DNA of 64,000 nt from Micromonospora sp. CPCC 205371 (GCF_026130045.1 NZ_JAIBNX010000002.1:150213-214212); one strand, 5' to 3'. Shown: positions 17,484-26,277, counted from the first letter of the stretch. Notes: generated by a model from the sequence alone, not told the origin. Program-made: numbers and translations.

Positions 17484-18496
17484 TTGACAGCGCGCGCATC
17501 CGCCGGGCGGTACGCGCCGTCTGCCGGCTGGCCCCCTGGAAGCGCGGCCTGGGGCTCGCGGCGCTGGCGGTGCTGCTGGGCCTGTTCATGCTGCTGCACG
17601 GGAAGATCCCGAACCGGATCGGGAACCTCGGCAGCCTGGTGGAAACCTTCCTGCCGTGGTTCGGCCTGTTGATCCCGGTACTACTGGCCGGCGCGTTGTG
17701 GCGCCGCTCCGCCTCCGCAGTGGCCGCGCTGCTGCTGCCGGTCATGGTGTGGCTGAACCTCTTCGGCGGGCTGCTCGGCGACAAGTCCCGACCGGGCGGC
17801 GACCTCACCGTGGCCGAGCACAACGTCGGCGCCGGCAACCCCGACCCGGCCGGCACCGCCCGGGACCTGGCCGCCTCCGGGGCGGACGTGCTGGCCCTGG
17901 TGGAGCTGACCGAGGAAGCCCGGGGCACATACGAGAACGGGCTGGCGAAGGCGTACCCGTACCACACGGTGCAGGGCACGGTCGGGCTGTGGAGCAAGCT
18001 GCCGCTGTCGGACGCCCGGCCGGTGGACGTCGGGATGGACGCCGGGCCGTTGGCGGCCACCAAGCCGGCCGATATCAAGATGGCCTACACACGGGCGCTG
18101 CGCACCACGGTAGCCACGGACCAGGGTCCGCTGGCGGTGTATGTGGCCCACCTCGGGTCGGTGCGGGTCAATCCCAGGGCGGGCTACTGGACGGACTCGC
18201 GCGACAGAGGCGCACAGGCACTCGGCCAGGCCATCGCCGCCGAGCAGAACGAGCGGGTGGTGCTCCTCGGCGACCTGAACGGCACCATGGACGACCGCGC
18301 GTTCGCCGACATCACCTCGCAGATGCTCTCGGCCCACGGCGCGGCCGGGGCCGGCTTCGGCTTCAGCTGGCCGGCAAAGTTTCCGATGGTGCGGATCGAC
18401 CAGATCCTCGTCAGAGGGGTGGAGCCAGAAAGCGCGTGGGTGCTGCCGGCCACCGGCAGCGACCACCGGCCGGTGGCGGCCCGAATCAGCTGGTGA
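17480..18496 (+). CDS. Membrane endonuclease/exonuclease/phosphatase-family protein, VanJ-like
   Basis: A 338-residue protein with three N-terminal hydrophobic helices (about residues 19-36, 47-65, 69-92) followed by an EEP-fold domain: LTVAEHNVGAGNPDP, DVLALVELTEE, VYVAHLGSVRV, VVLLGDLNGTMDD and GSDHRPVAARI hold the metal and phosphate residues. The arrangement matches VanJ of the Streptomyces coelicolor van cluster, a membrane EEP protein linked to teicoplanin resistance (established for VanJ; homology here is by motif and context). It is translationally coupled to the vanY-like gene. A general membrane phosphodiesterase is the alternative. Confidence 0.8.
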   Translation: MIDSARIRRAVRAVCRLAPWKRGLGLAALAVLLGLFMLLHGKIPNRIGNLGSLVETFLPWFGLLIPVLLAGALWRRSASAVAALLLPVMVWLNLFGGLLGDKSRPGGDLTVAEHNVGAGNPDPAGTARDLAASGADVLALVELTEEARGTYENGLAKAYPYHTVQGTVGLWSKLPLSDARPVDVGMDAGPLAATKPADIKMAYTRALRTTVATDQGPLAVYVAHLGSVRVNPRAGYWTDSRDRGAQALGQAIAAEQNERVVLLGDLNGTMDDRAFADITSQMLSAHGAAGAGFGFSWPAKFPMVRIDQILVRGVEPESAWVLPATGSDHRPVAARISW

Positions 18497-18510
18497 ACAC
18501 CGCCGGCATA

Positions 18511-18540
18511 TGGGAACCGTTTCCATTAACCTGGTAGGCT
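18511..18540 (+). promoter_or_regulatory. LacI-type palindrome and -10 box of a leaderless methyltransferase transcript
   Basis: TGGGAACCGTTTCCA (18511-18525) pairs at 6 of 7 positions around its centre and resembles LacI-family operators. TAGGCT (18535-18540) is a good -10; seven bases after it lies GTG 18547, so the transcript probably starts at the start codon. No clear -35 sequence is seen. Confidence 0.4.
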
Positions 18541-18546
18541 GCGGCG

Positions 18547-19401
18547 GTGACCATGGCGGAAGCGGACAAACAGCGGATCGCCGGCGTCTTCGACCGTGCG
18601 GCGCCGATGTACGAGCAGACCGGCGTCGCGTTCTTCGACCCGCTCGGCGCCGCCCTGGCCACACACGCCGGCCTGCGCCCCGGCGAACGGATACTCGACG
18701 TCGGCTGCGGCCGCGGCGCGAGCCTGATCCCCGCAGCCGAGGCGGTCGGCCCATCCGGCGCCGCGATCGGCATCGATCTGGCCGTGGGGATGGTCGAGGC
18801 CACCGCCGCCGAGGCGCGACGGCGCGGCCTCGCTCACCTACATGTACAGGTCGGCGACGCCGAGGCCCCCGACTTCCCGGACGCGTCCTTCGACGCCGTA
18901 CTCGCCGGCCTGGTGCTCTTCTTCCTGCCGGACGCGCCGGCGGCGGTACGGGCGTATGCCCGCCTGCTCCGCCCGGGCGGGCGGCTCGTGATCAGCACGT
19001 TCACCGAGGTGTCCGACGCCGACAAGGAGTGGTTCGAGCACTTCGGGCAGGCGCTGGGGCCGTACCTGCCACCGCCACCCGAGCCGGTCCCCGGCTCGCC
19101 GCCACCGCCGGATGCGCGGCTGCGCACCCGGGAGTCGCTTGTGGAGCTGCTGGCGGGCGGCGGATTCAGTGACGTGCGGTTTACCGAGAAGGCGCACCGC
19201 ACCGTGTTCGCGCGACCCGAGCAGTTTTGGGACTGGCTCTGGTCGGCCGGCATGCGCGGCATGATGGAGAGCATCCCGGCGCAGGACCACGACGACGCCC
19301 GCGCCGCACTCACCACCCTGGTCGCCGAGCGGCTGCGCTCCGATGACGGCACCCTGGGCTGGGCCACCACCATCCGCCTCACGACCGCACGCCGGCCCTG
19401 A
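18547..19401 (+). CDS. Class I SAM-dependent methyltransferase
   Basis: A 284-residue soluble methyltransferase of the UbiE/Methyltransf_11 type. SAM motif I is ILDVGCGRGASL. AIGIDLAVGMVE provides the acidic ribose ligand. VQVGDAEAPDFPDASFDAV is motif II/III, and LLRPGGRLVIST motif post-III. A Pro-rich loop (about 177-190) is inserted before the substrate-binding end. GTG 18547 and ATG 18553 are both in frame; the -10 box spacing supports a leaderless start at the GTG. The substrate cannot be told. It starts 50 nt after the VanJ-like gene but has its own promoter. Confidence 0.85.
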   Translation: MTMAEADKQRIAGVFDRAAPMYEQTGVAFFDPLGAALATHAGLRPGERILDVGCGRGASLIPAAEAVGPSGAAIGIDLAVGMVEATAAEARRRGLAHLHVQVGDAEAPDFPDASFDAVLAGLVLFFLPDAPAAVRAYARLLRPGGRLVISTFTEVSDADKEWFEHFGQALGPYLPPPPEPVPGSPPPPDARLRTRESLVELLAGGGFSDVRFTEKAHRTVFARPEQFWDWLWSAGMRGMMESIPAQDHDDARAALTTLVAERLRSDDGTLGWATTIRLTTARRP

Positions 19402-19418
19402 ATCACCAGAGCGCGTCT

Positions 19419-19970
19419 CTAAACGGGCTGCAGCACAGCCACGGCACGGACCGGCGCGGACCCGATGCCGACCGTGGGGGCAGGAAGCGCGAACAGGCGT
19501 GCACCGACGATGGGAAGCCGGCCAAGGTTGGTCAGGTGCTCGAGGATCGGCACGTCGTTGCCCAGCAGGCGCTCGTGCGCCGGCCGGGCCGTAGCTGCGA
19601 CATCGTCGGCGTACGAGTCGATGCCGACCACCGCGACGTTGGCGTCGACCAGCGCCTCGATCGCGCTGGTAGCCAGGTAGGGGGCGCCCGTCTGGTAGGC
19701 GGCGGTCCCCCAGTCCCGGGACCACCCGGTGTGTACGAGGACCGCCCGGCCCCAGAACCGGTCCGGCGGCCCGAGTTCGGCCGCTGTCACCACGACCGCG
19801 CCCACCATGTGGACGATCTCGACCGGGACGTCGACGAGCCGTTCCGGCGGCAGCGCGGCGATGTCGGCGCGGTTCGGATCGTGCTGGAACGGCGCGACCA
19901 CCTGGGTCGCCGGCCACGGCTCGGTATCGCCGCCGCTGATCCGGTGCGAAAGGTCCACGTACCGACCCAT
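19419..19970 (-). pseudogene. Cyclase-family (kynurenine-formamidase-like) protein missing its metal-binding motif
   Basis: A 183-residue member of the cyclase superfamily with recognisable ends: YVDLSHRISGG at the start, ADIAALPPERLVDVPV, GRAVLVHTGWSRDWG, VVGIDSYADD and VPILEHLTNLG. The segment that normally carries the H-x-G-T-H-x-D-x-P-x-H metal motif is absent; only VVAPFQHDPNRADI remains, resembling the end of that motif. Length is about 30-40 residues below the usual 210-220. The frame is otherwise open, consistent with an in-frame deletion near 19895-19910 that should abolish metal-dependent hydrolysis. A naturally divergent, functional branch is possible. Confidence 0.6.
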
Positions 19971-20053
19971 CCCATGACGCTACGCCGTTACTGACGCGGT
20001 GACGGCGGCCCACGGCGAGTTCCGCGAGCCGCCGGCCGCCCGCGGGTGGCTGC

Positions 20054-20611
20054 TCAGGGGATGCCTCCGTACCGTCCGATGAGATCGGTCGCGTTCTCGT
20101 TGTCCCATACGGAGATGCGAATTGCCTGGCCGTCTGGGTAGTCCCGGTCGATGATGGAGACGTCGACCGCATCGTCCCCGCCGGCGGTCCACGGACCCTC
20201 TTCCGCCTGGCACAGCGGGTTGTCCGGATTGGTGATGCGGCAGACGGTCACGTAGATGGCGTCACCGTCATCCCTCGTGTCGTAGATCCAGAACACCTCG
20301 TCGTAGGGATGGAACTCGACCTTGCCGACCATGCTTCCGCCGACGTGCATCTCGATCTTCACGGCGACAGCGTCGGCGTCGTACTGGAAGAGCGTGTAGT
20401 CGATCTCGTCGTCGAGGAAGCAGGCGGCGTCCCGACGGACGGCCGGCAGCGGCCCCTTGGGCCGGGGCCAGGTGTCGGGGGCGAGTCTCGCGGGGGCCGC
20501 GCCGGGGTTGGGGCTGTATGCCCGAGCCGGTCCGGCGGCCGTGAGGAGCGAGGCGACCAGGCCCGCGGCCGCCCCTGCTGACGCGAGCACAAGTCGCAAC
20601 GATTGTCGCAT
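20054..20611 (-). CDS. Secreted protein of unknown function with a WxxDTRxDGxxA motif
   Basis: A 185-residue protein with a clear Sec signal (basic MRQSLR, hydrophobic core, cleavage after GPARA about residue 31). The mature part is small, acidic and beta-rich, with three cysteines (ACFL, TVCR, PLCQ). A stretch VFWIYDTRDDGDAIYV resembles FFVKDTKADGASAV and IWVLDKRADGHSAV of the secreted proteins at 56127 and 56810, suggesting a distant family. No enzyme motif is recognised. It is monocistronic, with a strong divergent promoter region on its 5' side. Confidence 0.7.
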   Translation of the reverse strand: MRQSLRLVLASAGAAAGLVASLLTAAGPARAYSPNPGAAPARLAPDTWPRPKGPLPAVRRDAACFLDDEIDYTLFQYDADAVAVKIEMHVGGSMVGKVEFHPYDEVFWIYDTRDDGDAIYVTVCRITNPDNPLCQAEEGPWTAGGDDAVDVSIIDRDYPDGQAIRISVWDNENATDLIGRYGGIP

Positions 20612-20770
20612 GTGGACGGTCCTCTCTCTCGTGTCGAACGGATTGCCCCTTCATCGTCGGGACCGGTCGCGCGGCGGACCAGGAAGGTAATCGGTAGTTG
20701 ACCGGCACTTTGCCGCCATCGCCGGGTAACCATCGCGGTCGATGAGGCCGGGACGTCAGGTACAAAATTA

Positions 20771-20840
20771 TTGACATCATGTCTGCGTTGCTTTACCTTG
20801 GCGATGTCAAAGTTTTTGTACATGGGAGCGGGACATGTCA
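20771..20840 (+). promoter_or_regulatory. Strong promoter with nested TGACAT/ATGTCA repeats
   Basis: TTGACA (20771-20776), 17-nt spacer and TACCTT (20794-20799) form a near-consensus promoter for the membrane protein/XRE pair. TTGACATC (20771-20778) and GATGTCAA (20803-20810) are perfect 8-bp inverted repeats. GACATCATGTC (20773-20783) and GACATGTC (20832-20839, covering the start codon) are further palindromes of the same core. The XRE protein is the obvious candidate ligand. Confidence 0.55.
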
Positions 20841-21254
20841 TCCGAAGAGAAACGATCGTGGATCTACGTCGTGGTCTCCGCCGGCGTCGCCGCGGTCTAC
20901 TTCGTCACCGTGCTGTCGAGGGTGCCGGGCGCGGACGTCGCGCGTATCGCCTATGTACGGCCGATGATCATCGCCATCGGTGCCGGGATCGGCCTGAGCA
21001 TCGTCGCCAACATCGCAGCCGCCGTCGCCTCGCCGAGGGAGGCCGGCCGGACCGACGAGCGCGACCGGCAGATCCACCGGCTGGGCGAGTACGTCGGGTT
21101 CTACGTCATGAGCATCGCCGCGATCGTCCCGCTCGCCCTGGCCATGGCGGAGGCCGCCCACTTCTGGATCGCCAACACCCTCTATCTGGCGTTCGTCCTG
21201 GCCGCGCTCGCCTCGTCGATCACGAAGATCGTCTTGTACCGGCGGGGATTCTAG
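20835..21254 (+). CDS. Four-helix membrane protein paired with an XRE regulator
   Basis: A 139-residue membrane protein with hydrophobic segments at about 9-27, 41-63, 86-106 and 112-133 and a charged cytoplasmic-type loop (SPREAGRTDERDRQIHRLGE). GGGAGCGGGAC precedes the ATG. Two nucleotides separate its stop from the XRE gene. Such membrane protein/small-HTH pairs are common in Actinobacteria and Firmicutes, and their role is largely unknown. I recognise no catalytic motif. Confidence 0.8.
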   Translation: MSSEEKRSWIYVVVSAGVAAVYFVTVLSRVPGADVARIAYVRPMIIAIGAGIGLSIVANIAAAVASPREAGRTDERDRQIHRLGEYVGFYVMSIAAIVPLALAMAEAAHFWIANTLYLAFVLAALASSITKIVLYRRGF

Positions 21255-21256
21255 CC

Positions 21257-21481
21257 ATGGTCAAACCCACGAAGGTCACCAACTCGATCCGAGCCCTGCG
21301 GTTCGCGAACGGCGAGATGACGCAGGCGCAGCTGGCCGACCGCGTCGGGGTAACCCGGCAGACCATCATCGCCATCGAGCAGGGCCGCTACTCGCCGTCG
21401 CTGGAGGTGGCCTTCCAGATAGCCCGCGTCTTCAAGGTGCCGCTCGACGACGTCTTCCACTACCCCGATTCCGAAGGCTGA
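21257..21481 (+). CDS. Small XRE-family helix-turn-helix regulator
   Basis: A 74-residue protein that is almost entirely one HTH_3 domain: IRALRFANGEMTQAQLADRV, then VTRQTIIAIEQGRYSPSLEV as recognition region and IARVFKVPLDDVFHYP as the final helix. Proteins of this size and sequence type (YozG-like) bind DNA as dimers. It is the second gene of an operon with the membrane protein and probably binds the ATGTCA repeats in the shared promoter. Confidence 0.9.
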   Translation: MVKPTKVTNSIRALRFANGEMTQAQLADRVGVTRQTIIAIEQGRYSPSLEVAFQIARVFKVPLDDVFHYPDSEG

Positions 21482-21516
21482 CCCCCAACCGCACCTCATC
21501 CGAGAGGACCACCCCC

Positions 21517-22536
21517 ATGATCAACACCCCGACCAGGATCGAGACGACCATGGCGAAGACGACGATGATCGCGATCGCCCGCGACACTTACTGCGCGCCG
21601 GCGCAGCTCCAGTTGCGCGACATCGCCGTCCCGGCCATCGGCGCCGACGACGTGCTCGTCCGCGTCAAGGCCGCCGGCGTCGACCAGGGCGTGTGGCACG
21701 TCGTCACCGGCCTGCCCTACGTGGTGCGCGCCGCCGGTATCGGGCTGCGCCGGCCCAAGAACCCCGTCCCGGGCATGGACGTCGCCGGTGTCGTCGCGGC
21801 CGTCGGCGCCAACGTCACCCGGTTCCGACCCGGGGACGAGGTCTACGGCACCTGCGACGGTGCATACGCCGAGTACGCCCGCGCCCACCAGGACAAGCTC
21901 GCCCCGAAACCGGCCACCCTCACCTTTGCCCAGGCCGCCACCGTGCCCATCTCCGGCTGCGCCGCCCTCCACGGACTGCGCGACGCCGGCCAGCTCACCG
22001 CCGGGCAGAGGGTCCTCGTCACCGGTGCCGGCGGCGGCGTGGGCAGCTTCGCCGTCCAGCTCGCCAAGGCCTACGGCGCCCACGTCACCGGCGTGTGCCG
22101 CACCGCGAAGACCGACGTGGTCCGCTCCCTCGGCGCCGACCACGTCATCGACCACACGCGCGATGACTTCACCACCGGCGCCGACCGCTACGACCTCATC
22201 CTCGACACGGCCGGCAACCGTCCCCTAACCCAGCTACGCCGCGTCCTCGCCCCCCGCGGCACGCTCGTCATCGTCGGCGGGCCCGGAGACGGACGCCTGC
22301 TCCAGGGCGCAGACCGTCAAATCCGGGCGATGCTGCTGTCGCCCTTCGTCGGCCAGCGCCTGACCGGTCTCATGTCCACCGAGACCGCCGCCGACCTGCG
22401 TACGCTGGCCGACCTCATCGAATCCGGCGCCCTCACCCCGCTCCTCGACCGCACCTACCCCCTCGCCCAAACCCCCGACGCGATCGACTACCTCAAGACC
22501 GGCCAAACCACGGGGAAAATCGCCATCACCATCTGA
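21517..22536 (+). CDS. NAD(P)-dependent alcohol dehydrogenase / quinone oxidoreductase (MDR)
   Basis: A 339-residue medium-chain dehydrogenase. The N-terminal GroES-like domain (DDVLVRVKAAGVDQGVWHV, PGMDVAGVVAAVG, RFRPGDEVYG) lacks the structural-zinc cysteines, as in quinone reductases. The Rossmann domain has VLVTGAGGGVGSFAVQLAK, and then VVRSLGADHVIDHTRDDF. The start at 21517 follows GAGAGGACC; an in-frame ATG at 21550 is an alternative that removes a non-conserved 11-residue leader. It lies 35 nt after the XRE gene and may share its transcript. Confidence 0.88.
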   Translation: MINTPTRIETTMAKTTMIAIARDTYCAPAQLQLRDIAVPAIGADDVLVRVKAAGVDQGVWHVVTGLPYVVRAAGIGLRRPKNPVPGMDVAGVVAAVGANVTRFRPGDEVYGTCDGAYAEYARAHQDKLAPKPATLTFAQAATVPISGCAALHGLRDAGQLTAGQRVLVTGAGGGVGSFAVQLAKAYGAHVTGVCRTAKTDVVRSLGADHVIDHTRDDFTTGADRYDLILDTAGNRPLTQLRRVLAPRGTLVIVGGPGDGRLLQGADRQIRAMLLSPFVGQRLTGLMSTETAADLRTLADLIESGALTPLLDRTYPLAQTPDAIDYLKTGQTTGKIAITI

Positions 22537-22622
22537 CCGGCCACACTGAAACGTTGAAATCCGTCGCTGGCCCGGCCAAGATAGGTGTTCGCTGACCGGT
22601 CGACGACGGCAGGAGACCGCCC

Positions 22623-25436
22623 ATGACAGCCACGCCTCCACAACCGCGGCGACGCGCGCCCATCATCGCCGCCTCGACCATCGTGGTGCTGTCCCTCGGG
22701 TTCGTCGCACCGCTGGCGCCGTCCGCCGCGGCAGCGCCCGCGGATAAGACAACCTTGGTCACTCAGCCGGCAGCCGGGCTGCCTGAGCTGCGCCTTGACG
22801 ACCCTTCGATCAACTGGCGGGAGATCGTCGTCGACGGCGGCGATGTCGAGCGCCGACCGGACGGCGCGGCGCACAACGTGTTCGGCGGATTCGGTTCGGT
22901 CTCCTGCAACAACACGTCCAACCTGCTGCTGGACTACAAGGAGGAGAACCCCGACGCCTACTGGAAGATCATGCGGATGCTCTTCGATCCGGTCCGCGGC
23001 GCGGGGCTCACGCATATCAAGGTCGAGCTGGGCTCGGACAGCAACAGCTCGTCCGGAGCCGAGCCGGCGACGAAGCGCAGCGCCGACGAGCCGGCAAACG
23101 TGCTCCGGGGCGCCGGGTTCCACTTCATCGCCGACGCGTTGCGGATCAACCCCGATGTCGAGTTGGAAGCCCTGCGCTGGGGCGAGCCCTCGTGGACCGG
23201 CAACGACTGGACCAAGCGGTACCAGTGGTACAAGGAGACGATCGACGCCGCCTACGACACGTTCGGCGTCCAGTTCGACTGGATGAGCCCGGCACAGAAC
23301 GAGGTCCGGCACGCCGACTACCAGGTGTCCGAGCTCAACTGGACGATCCAGTTCGCCAAGTGGCTCGAGCGTGACGCCGCCGCGCCGGACGCGCGCTACG
23401 ACTACTCCCAAATCAAGATCGTCGCGCTCGACTCCTACCGGAACGGCGACACCGTCGCCGGGCGCATCCTGGCCAACCCGGAGGCGCTGGCGTACGTCGA
23501 CGCCCTGGGCTTCCACTACGACATCGAGGGTGGCCCGAACGTCACCCGGCTGAACAAGGAGTACGGCCTGCCGATCCTGTACTCCGAGGGCATCGCCCCG
23601 ATGATCGACCCGCAGTACCGCCTCCCCGCCGACCCGGCCCGCGGTGGCGTCGGCGGCACCACGTCCGCCGCCGACATCGCCGACCGGTTCATCAACGCCT
23701 ACCGCTGGAGCGGGGCTGGGGGCAATCCGGCGCACATGACGACCTTCCTCTTCCAGCCCGCCGTCAGCGCCATGTACGAAGGCACCCAGTACTCCCCCAA
23801 GCACCTCATCCGGGCCTCCGACCCGTGGTCGGGGTACTGGGAGGGCGACGTCGGCATCGCCACCGTGCGCCACTTCCACCAGTTCATCGGCCGCGGTTGG
23901 GAGTACATCGAAGGCGCCACCGGCGGCGACGGCACCAAGGGCGACGGCGGCACCACCGTCGACAGCTCCACCCAGACCGTCCTCACCGCGCGCACGCCCG
24001 CGGGTGCCCCCGGCACTCCAGAGTGGACACAGGTACACGCCAACAACACCCGGACCGACCGGTACTTCGAGGTCAAGGTGGCGGACCTCGGCGAACGTGG
24101 CCGTCCGCTGTACGCCTGGCAGACGCGCGGCCCGGACGCCGGGCAGCCGTACGACGCCAACTACTTCCAGAACATCGGCTACTACGCCCCCGTACGCAGC
24201 GAGATGATCGACGGCGTCGAGCACACCGTGTACCGCGTCCGGGTGCCCGCGTACGCGATCGTCACCCTGTCCACGCTTCAGCGGGGCGTACACGGCACCA
24301 CGGCGAAGTACCGTCCGGGCGACTTCGCACCACGGGCGCGTGACGAGATCCTCGCGTTGCCCTATCGGGACAACTTCGAGTACGACGACTATCCGACCAC
24401 TGTGGTCGGCGGCCGCAGGATGAGCTACCTCGAGCGCCGCGCTGGCACCCCGCGATACACCGCCGACCAGGACGGCGCGTTCGAGGTGGTCGCGACCCGC
24501 GAGCGTGGTCATCGCCACGTGCTGCAGCAGCAGAACCACGCCGCCAACCGTGGCTACGTATGGAACGTGTGGGGCGACGGCCGGCAGAACGTGCCGTCGA
24601 CGGCCGCACCCTCGACCGTGCTCGGCGACCATCGATGGGCCGACTACACCGCGGCCACCGACTTCCAGCTCGACCTCGTCGACCGGGATACGACACTGGC
24701 GAACTTCGCCGGCCTGGGCGTGCGGCAGGTCCAGGCCCGCGGCGGCGACCAGGCCACCTACGCCGTCCGCGTCCACGAGGACGGCCGATGGGAGTTGCGC
24801 AAGCTCGACACCGCTGTCGCATCGGGCACCGTGGCGGGCTTCAACGCGGGAGCGTGGCACCGGCTGTCCGTCGAGGCGCGCGAGAACGTCATCACGGCCA
24901 CGCTCGACGGCACCCAGCTCACCTCGTACGTCGACACGTCGGTCAACCCGGTGCTGGCCGGCCGGGTCGCTCTGGTGAGCGGGTACTACAACACCCGGTA
25001 CGACAACCTCGCGGTCACGCCGATCAAGGGCCAGCCGTGGAAGTCGGAGAAGATCGATGACTCCGACGCCCGCGTCGCCTACCCCGACGGCTTCTCCTTC
25101 GTCCAGGCCGGCTTCGCACACTTCAACCGCACCCAGCATGTGCTGGGCGCCGGCCAGTCACTGGCGCTCGACTTCACCGGCACCGGGCTGAACCTGTTCG
25201 GGGCGACCGCCGCCGCGACACTGGAGGTGCGCATCGACGACCAAGCGACCCGCACCCAGCAGGTCGGGGCCGTCGGCACGAGGCAGACCTCGTACTGGCT
25301 GCGAGGTCTGCCGCATCGCCGCCACAGCGTAACGGTGCGAGTGGTAAGCGGAACCTTCACGCTCGATGGCATCGATGTCCTGGGCCGCCCGCCCGGGCTC
25401 ACCGCCAGCGGCGCAGCAGCCGCCACTGGAGGATGA
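22623..25436 (+). CDS. Secreted glycoside hydrolase family 59 (galactocerebrosidase-type beta-galactosidase)
   Basis: A 937-residue exoenzyme. A Sec signal ends at PSAAAA (about residue 38). The TIM-barrel domain has the GH59 start FGGFGSVSCNNTSNLLLDY, acid/base Glu227 in SPAQNEVRH and nucleophile Glu322 in LYSEGIAP. A central beta domain follows, then a lectin-like C-terminal region (FEYDDYPTTVVGGRRMSYLE, YNTRYDNLAVTP) as in GALC, plus an extra beta module to residue 937. It would release galactose from galactosides outside the cell. Convergent with, and overlapping by 38 bp, a sugar ABC operon that may import the product. Confidence 0.85.
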   Translation: MTATPPQPRRRAPIIAASTIVVLSLGFVAPLAPSAAAAPADKTTLVTQPAAGLPELRLDDPSINWREIVVDGGDVERRPDGAAHNVFGGFGSVSCNNTSNLLLDYKEENPDAYWKIMRMLFDPVRGAGLTHIKVELGSDSNSSSGAEPATKRSADEPANVLRGAGFHFIADALRINPDVELEALRWGEPSWTGNDWTKRYQWYKETIDAAYDTFGVQFDWMSPAQNEVRHADYQVSELNWTIQFAKWLERDAAAPDARYDYSQIKIVALDSYRNGDTVAGRILANPEALAYVDALGFHYDIEGGPNVTRLNKEYGLPILYSEGIAPMIDPQYRLPADPARGGVGGTTSAADIADRFINAYRWSGAGGNPAHMTTFLFQPAVSAMYEGTQYSPKHLIRASDPWSGYWEGDVGIATVRHFHQFIGRGWEYIEGATGGDGTKGDGGTTVDSSTQTVLTARTPAGAPGTPEWTQVHANNTRTDRYFEVKVADLGERGRPLYAWQTRGPDAGQPYDANYFQNIGYYAPVRSEMIDGVEHTVYRVRVPAYAIVTLSTLQRGVHGTTAKYRPGDFAPRARDEILALPYRDNFEYDDYPTTVVGGRRMSYLERRAGTPRYTADQDGAFEVVATRERGHRHVLQQQNHAANRGYVWNVWGDGRQNVPSTAAPSTVLGDHRWADYTAATDFQLDLVDRDTTLANFAGLGVRQVQARGGDQATYAVRVHEDGRWELRKLDTAVASGTVAGFNAGAWHRLSVEARENVITATLDGTQLTSYVDTSVNPVLAGRVALVSGYYNTRYDNLAVTPIKGQPWKSEKIDDSDARVAYPDGFSFVQAGFAHFNRTQHVLGAGQSLALDFTGTGLNLFGATAAATLEVRIDDQATRTQQVGAVGTRQTSYWLRGLPHRRHSVTVRVVSGTFTLDGIDVLGRPPGLTASGAAAATGG

Positions 25437-26277
25437 CCGCCGCGACGGTCAGGACCAGCATCACCATCGTGGCGGCCGCGGCGTAGCCGTAGCGCAGGTA
25501 CTCGAACGCGTTGCGGTAGACGAACAGCGACAGGTAGGTGGTGGCGTACGGGGGCGGGCCGCCGTCGGTCACCACGAGCGCCGGCACGAACGACACCTGG
25601 AAGCTCAGGATCGTGTCGCGTACCAGCAGCAGCCCGAGCACCGGCGCGATGAGCGGGAGCGTGATGCGGCGGAAGACGTCCCAACCGGTGGCGTCCTCGA
25701 CGGCCGCCAGCTCATACACCTCGGGCGGCAGCACGAGCCGCGCGGCGAGCAGCACCAGGAATGACTCGCCGACCGTGAAGAGGCTCATGATGATGATCGC
25801 GGCACGCGCGTCGGTCGGGTCGGTCAGCCACTGCGGCGGCGTGCGGCCGAGCGCGGTCAGCCCGTTCTCGCCGCCGACCCGCAACAGCTGGTTGATCGGG
25901 CCGTAGAGCGGGTTGAAGAGCCAGAGCCACAGCAGGCCGTACGCCACCTCTGGTACCGCGGTGGGCAGGGCGGCGGCCGTCCGGGCGGTGCCGACCCCGC
26001 GGGCCCGCCGATGCAGCAGCAGCGCCAGGCCCAAGGCGATGAGCAGCCGCAGGGGTACGGCCACCGCCGCGAAGACCAGCGAATTGACCAGCGCGGTGCG
26101 GAAGATGCCGTCGCCGGCGAGCTCGGTGAAGTTTCCGGCGCCGGTCCACTGTGGTGGCTGAACGAGGTCGTAGTCGGCGAACGCGAGCATGAGCGTCGCG
26201 GCGGCGGGCAGCAGCACGAGCGCGACCATCCCAACGGCGTACGGGGCCAGCATGAACCCCAGCTGGCGCCGGCTCAT
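25399..26277 (-). CDS. Sugar ABC transporter permease, MalF type
   Basis: A 292-residue inner-membrane permease with six hydrophobic segments. Features are MLAPYAVGMVALVLLPAAAT as first helix, a periplasmic loop WTGAGNFTELAGDGIF and the EAA loop VYELAAVEDATGWDVFRRIT. The ATG overlaps the ATPase stop (ATGA). It is the last gene of the 32232-25399 operon and the heterodimer partner of the permease at 28582. The 3' end overlaps the convergent GH59 gene by 38 bp. Confidence 0.9.
   Translation of the reverse strand: MSRRQLGFMLAPYAVGMVALVLLPAAATLMLAFADYDLVQPPQWTGAGNFTELAGDGIFRTALVNSLVFAAVAVPLRLLIALGLALLLHRRARGVGTARTAAALPTAVPEVAYGLLWLWLFNPLYGPINQLLRVGGENGLTALGRTPPQWLTDPTDARAAIIIMSLFTVGESFLVLLAARLVLPPEVYELAAVEDATGWDVFRRITLPLIAPVLGLLLVRDTILSFQVSFVPALVVTDGGPPPYATTYLSLFVYRNAFEYLRYGYAAAATMVMLVLTVAAVILQWRLLRRWR

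Noticed and set aside
22546..22560. GAAACGTTGAAA before the GH59 gene as a LacI operator
   Set aside because: Only the six central bases are symmetric; flanks do not pair.
22488..25139. 883-codon minus-strand frame opposite the GH59 gene
   Set aside because: It mirrors the real gene codon by codon, is Val/Gly/Arg/Asp-rich, and has no ribosome site or family motif; typical of long antisense frames in GC-rich DNA.
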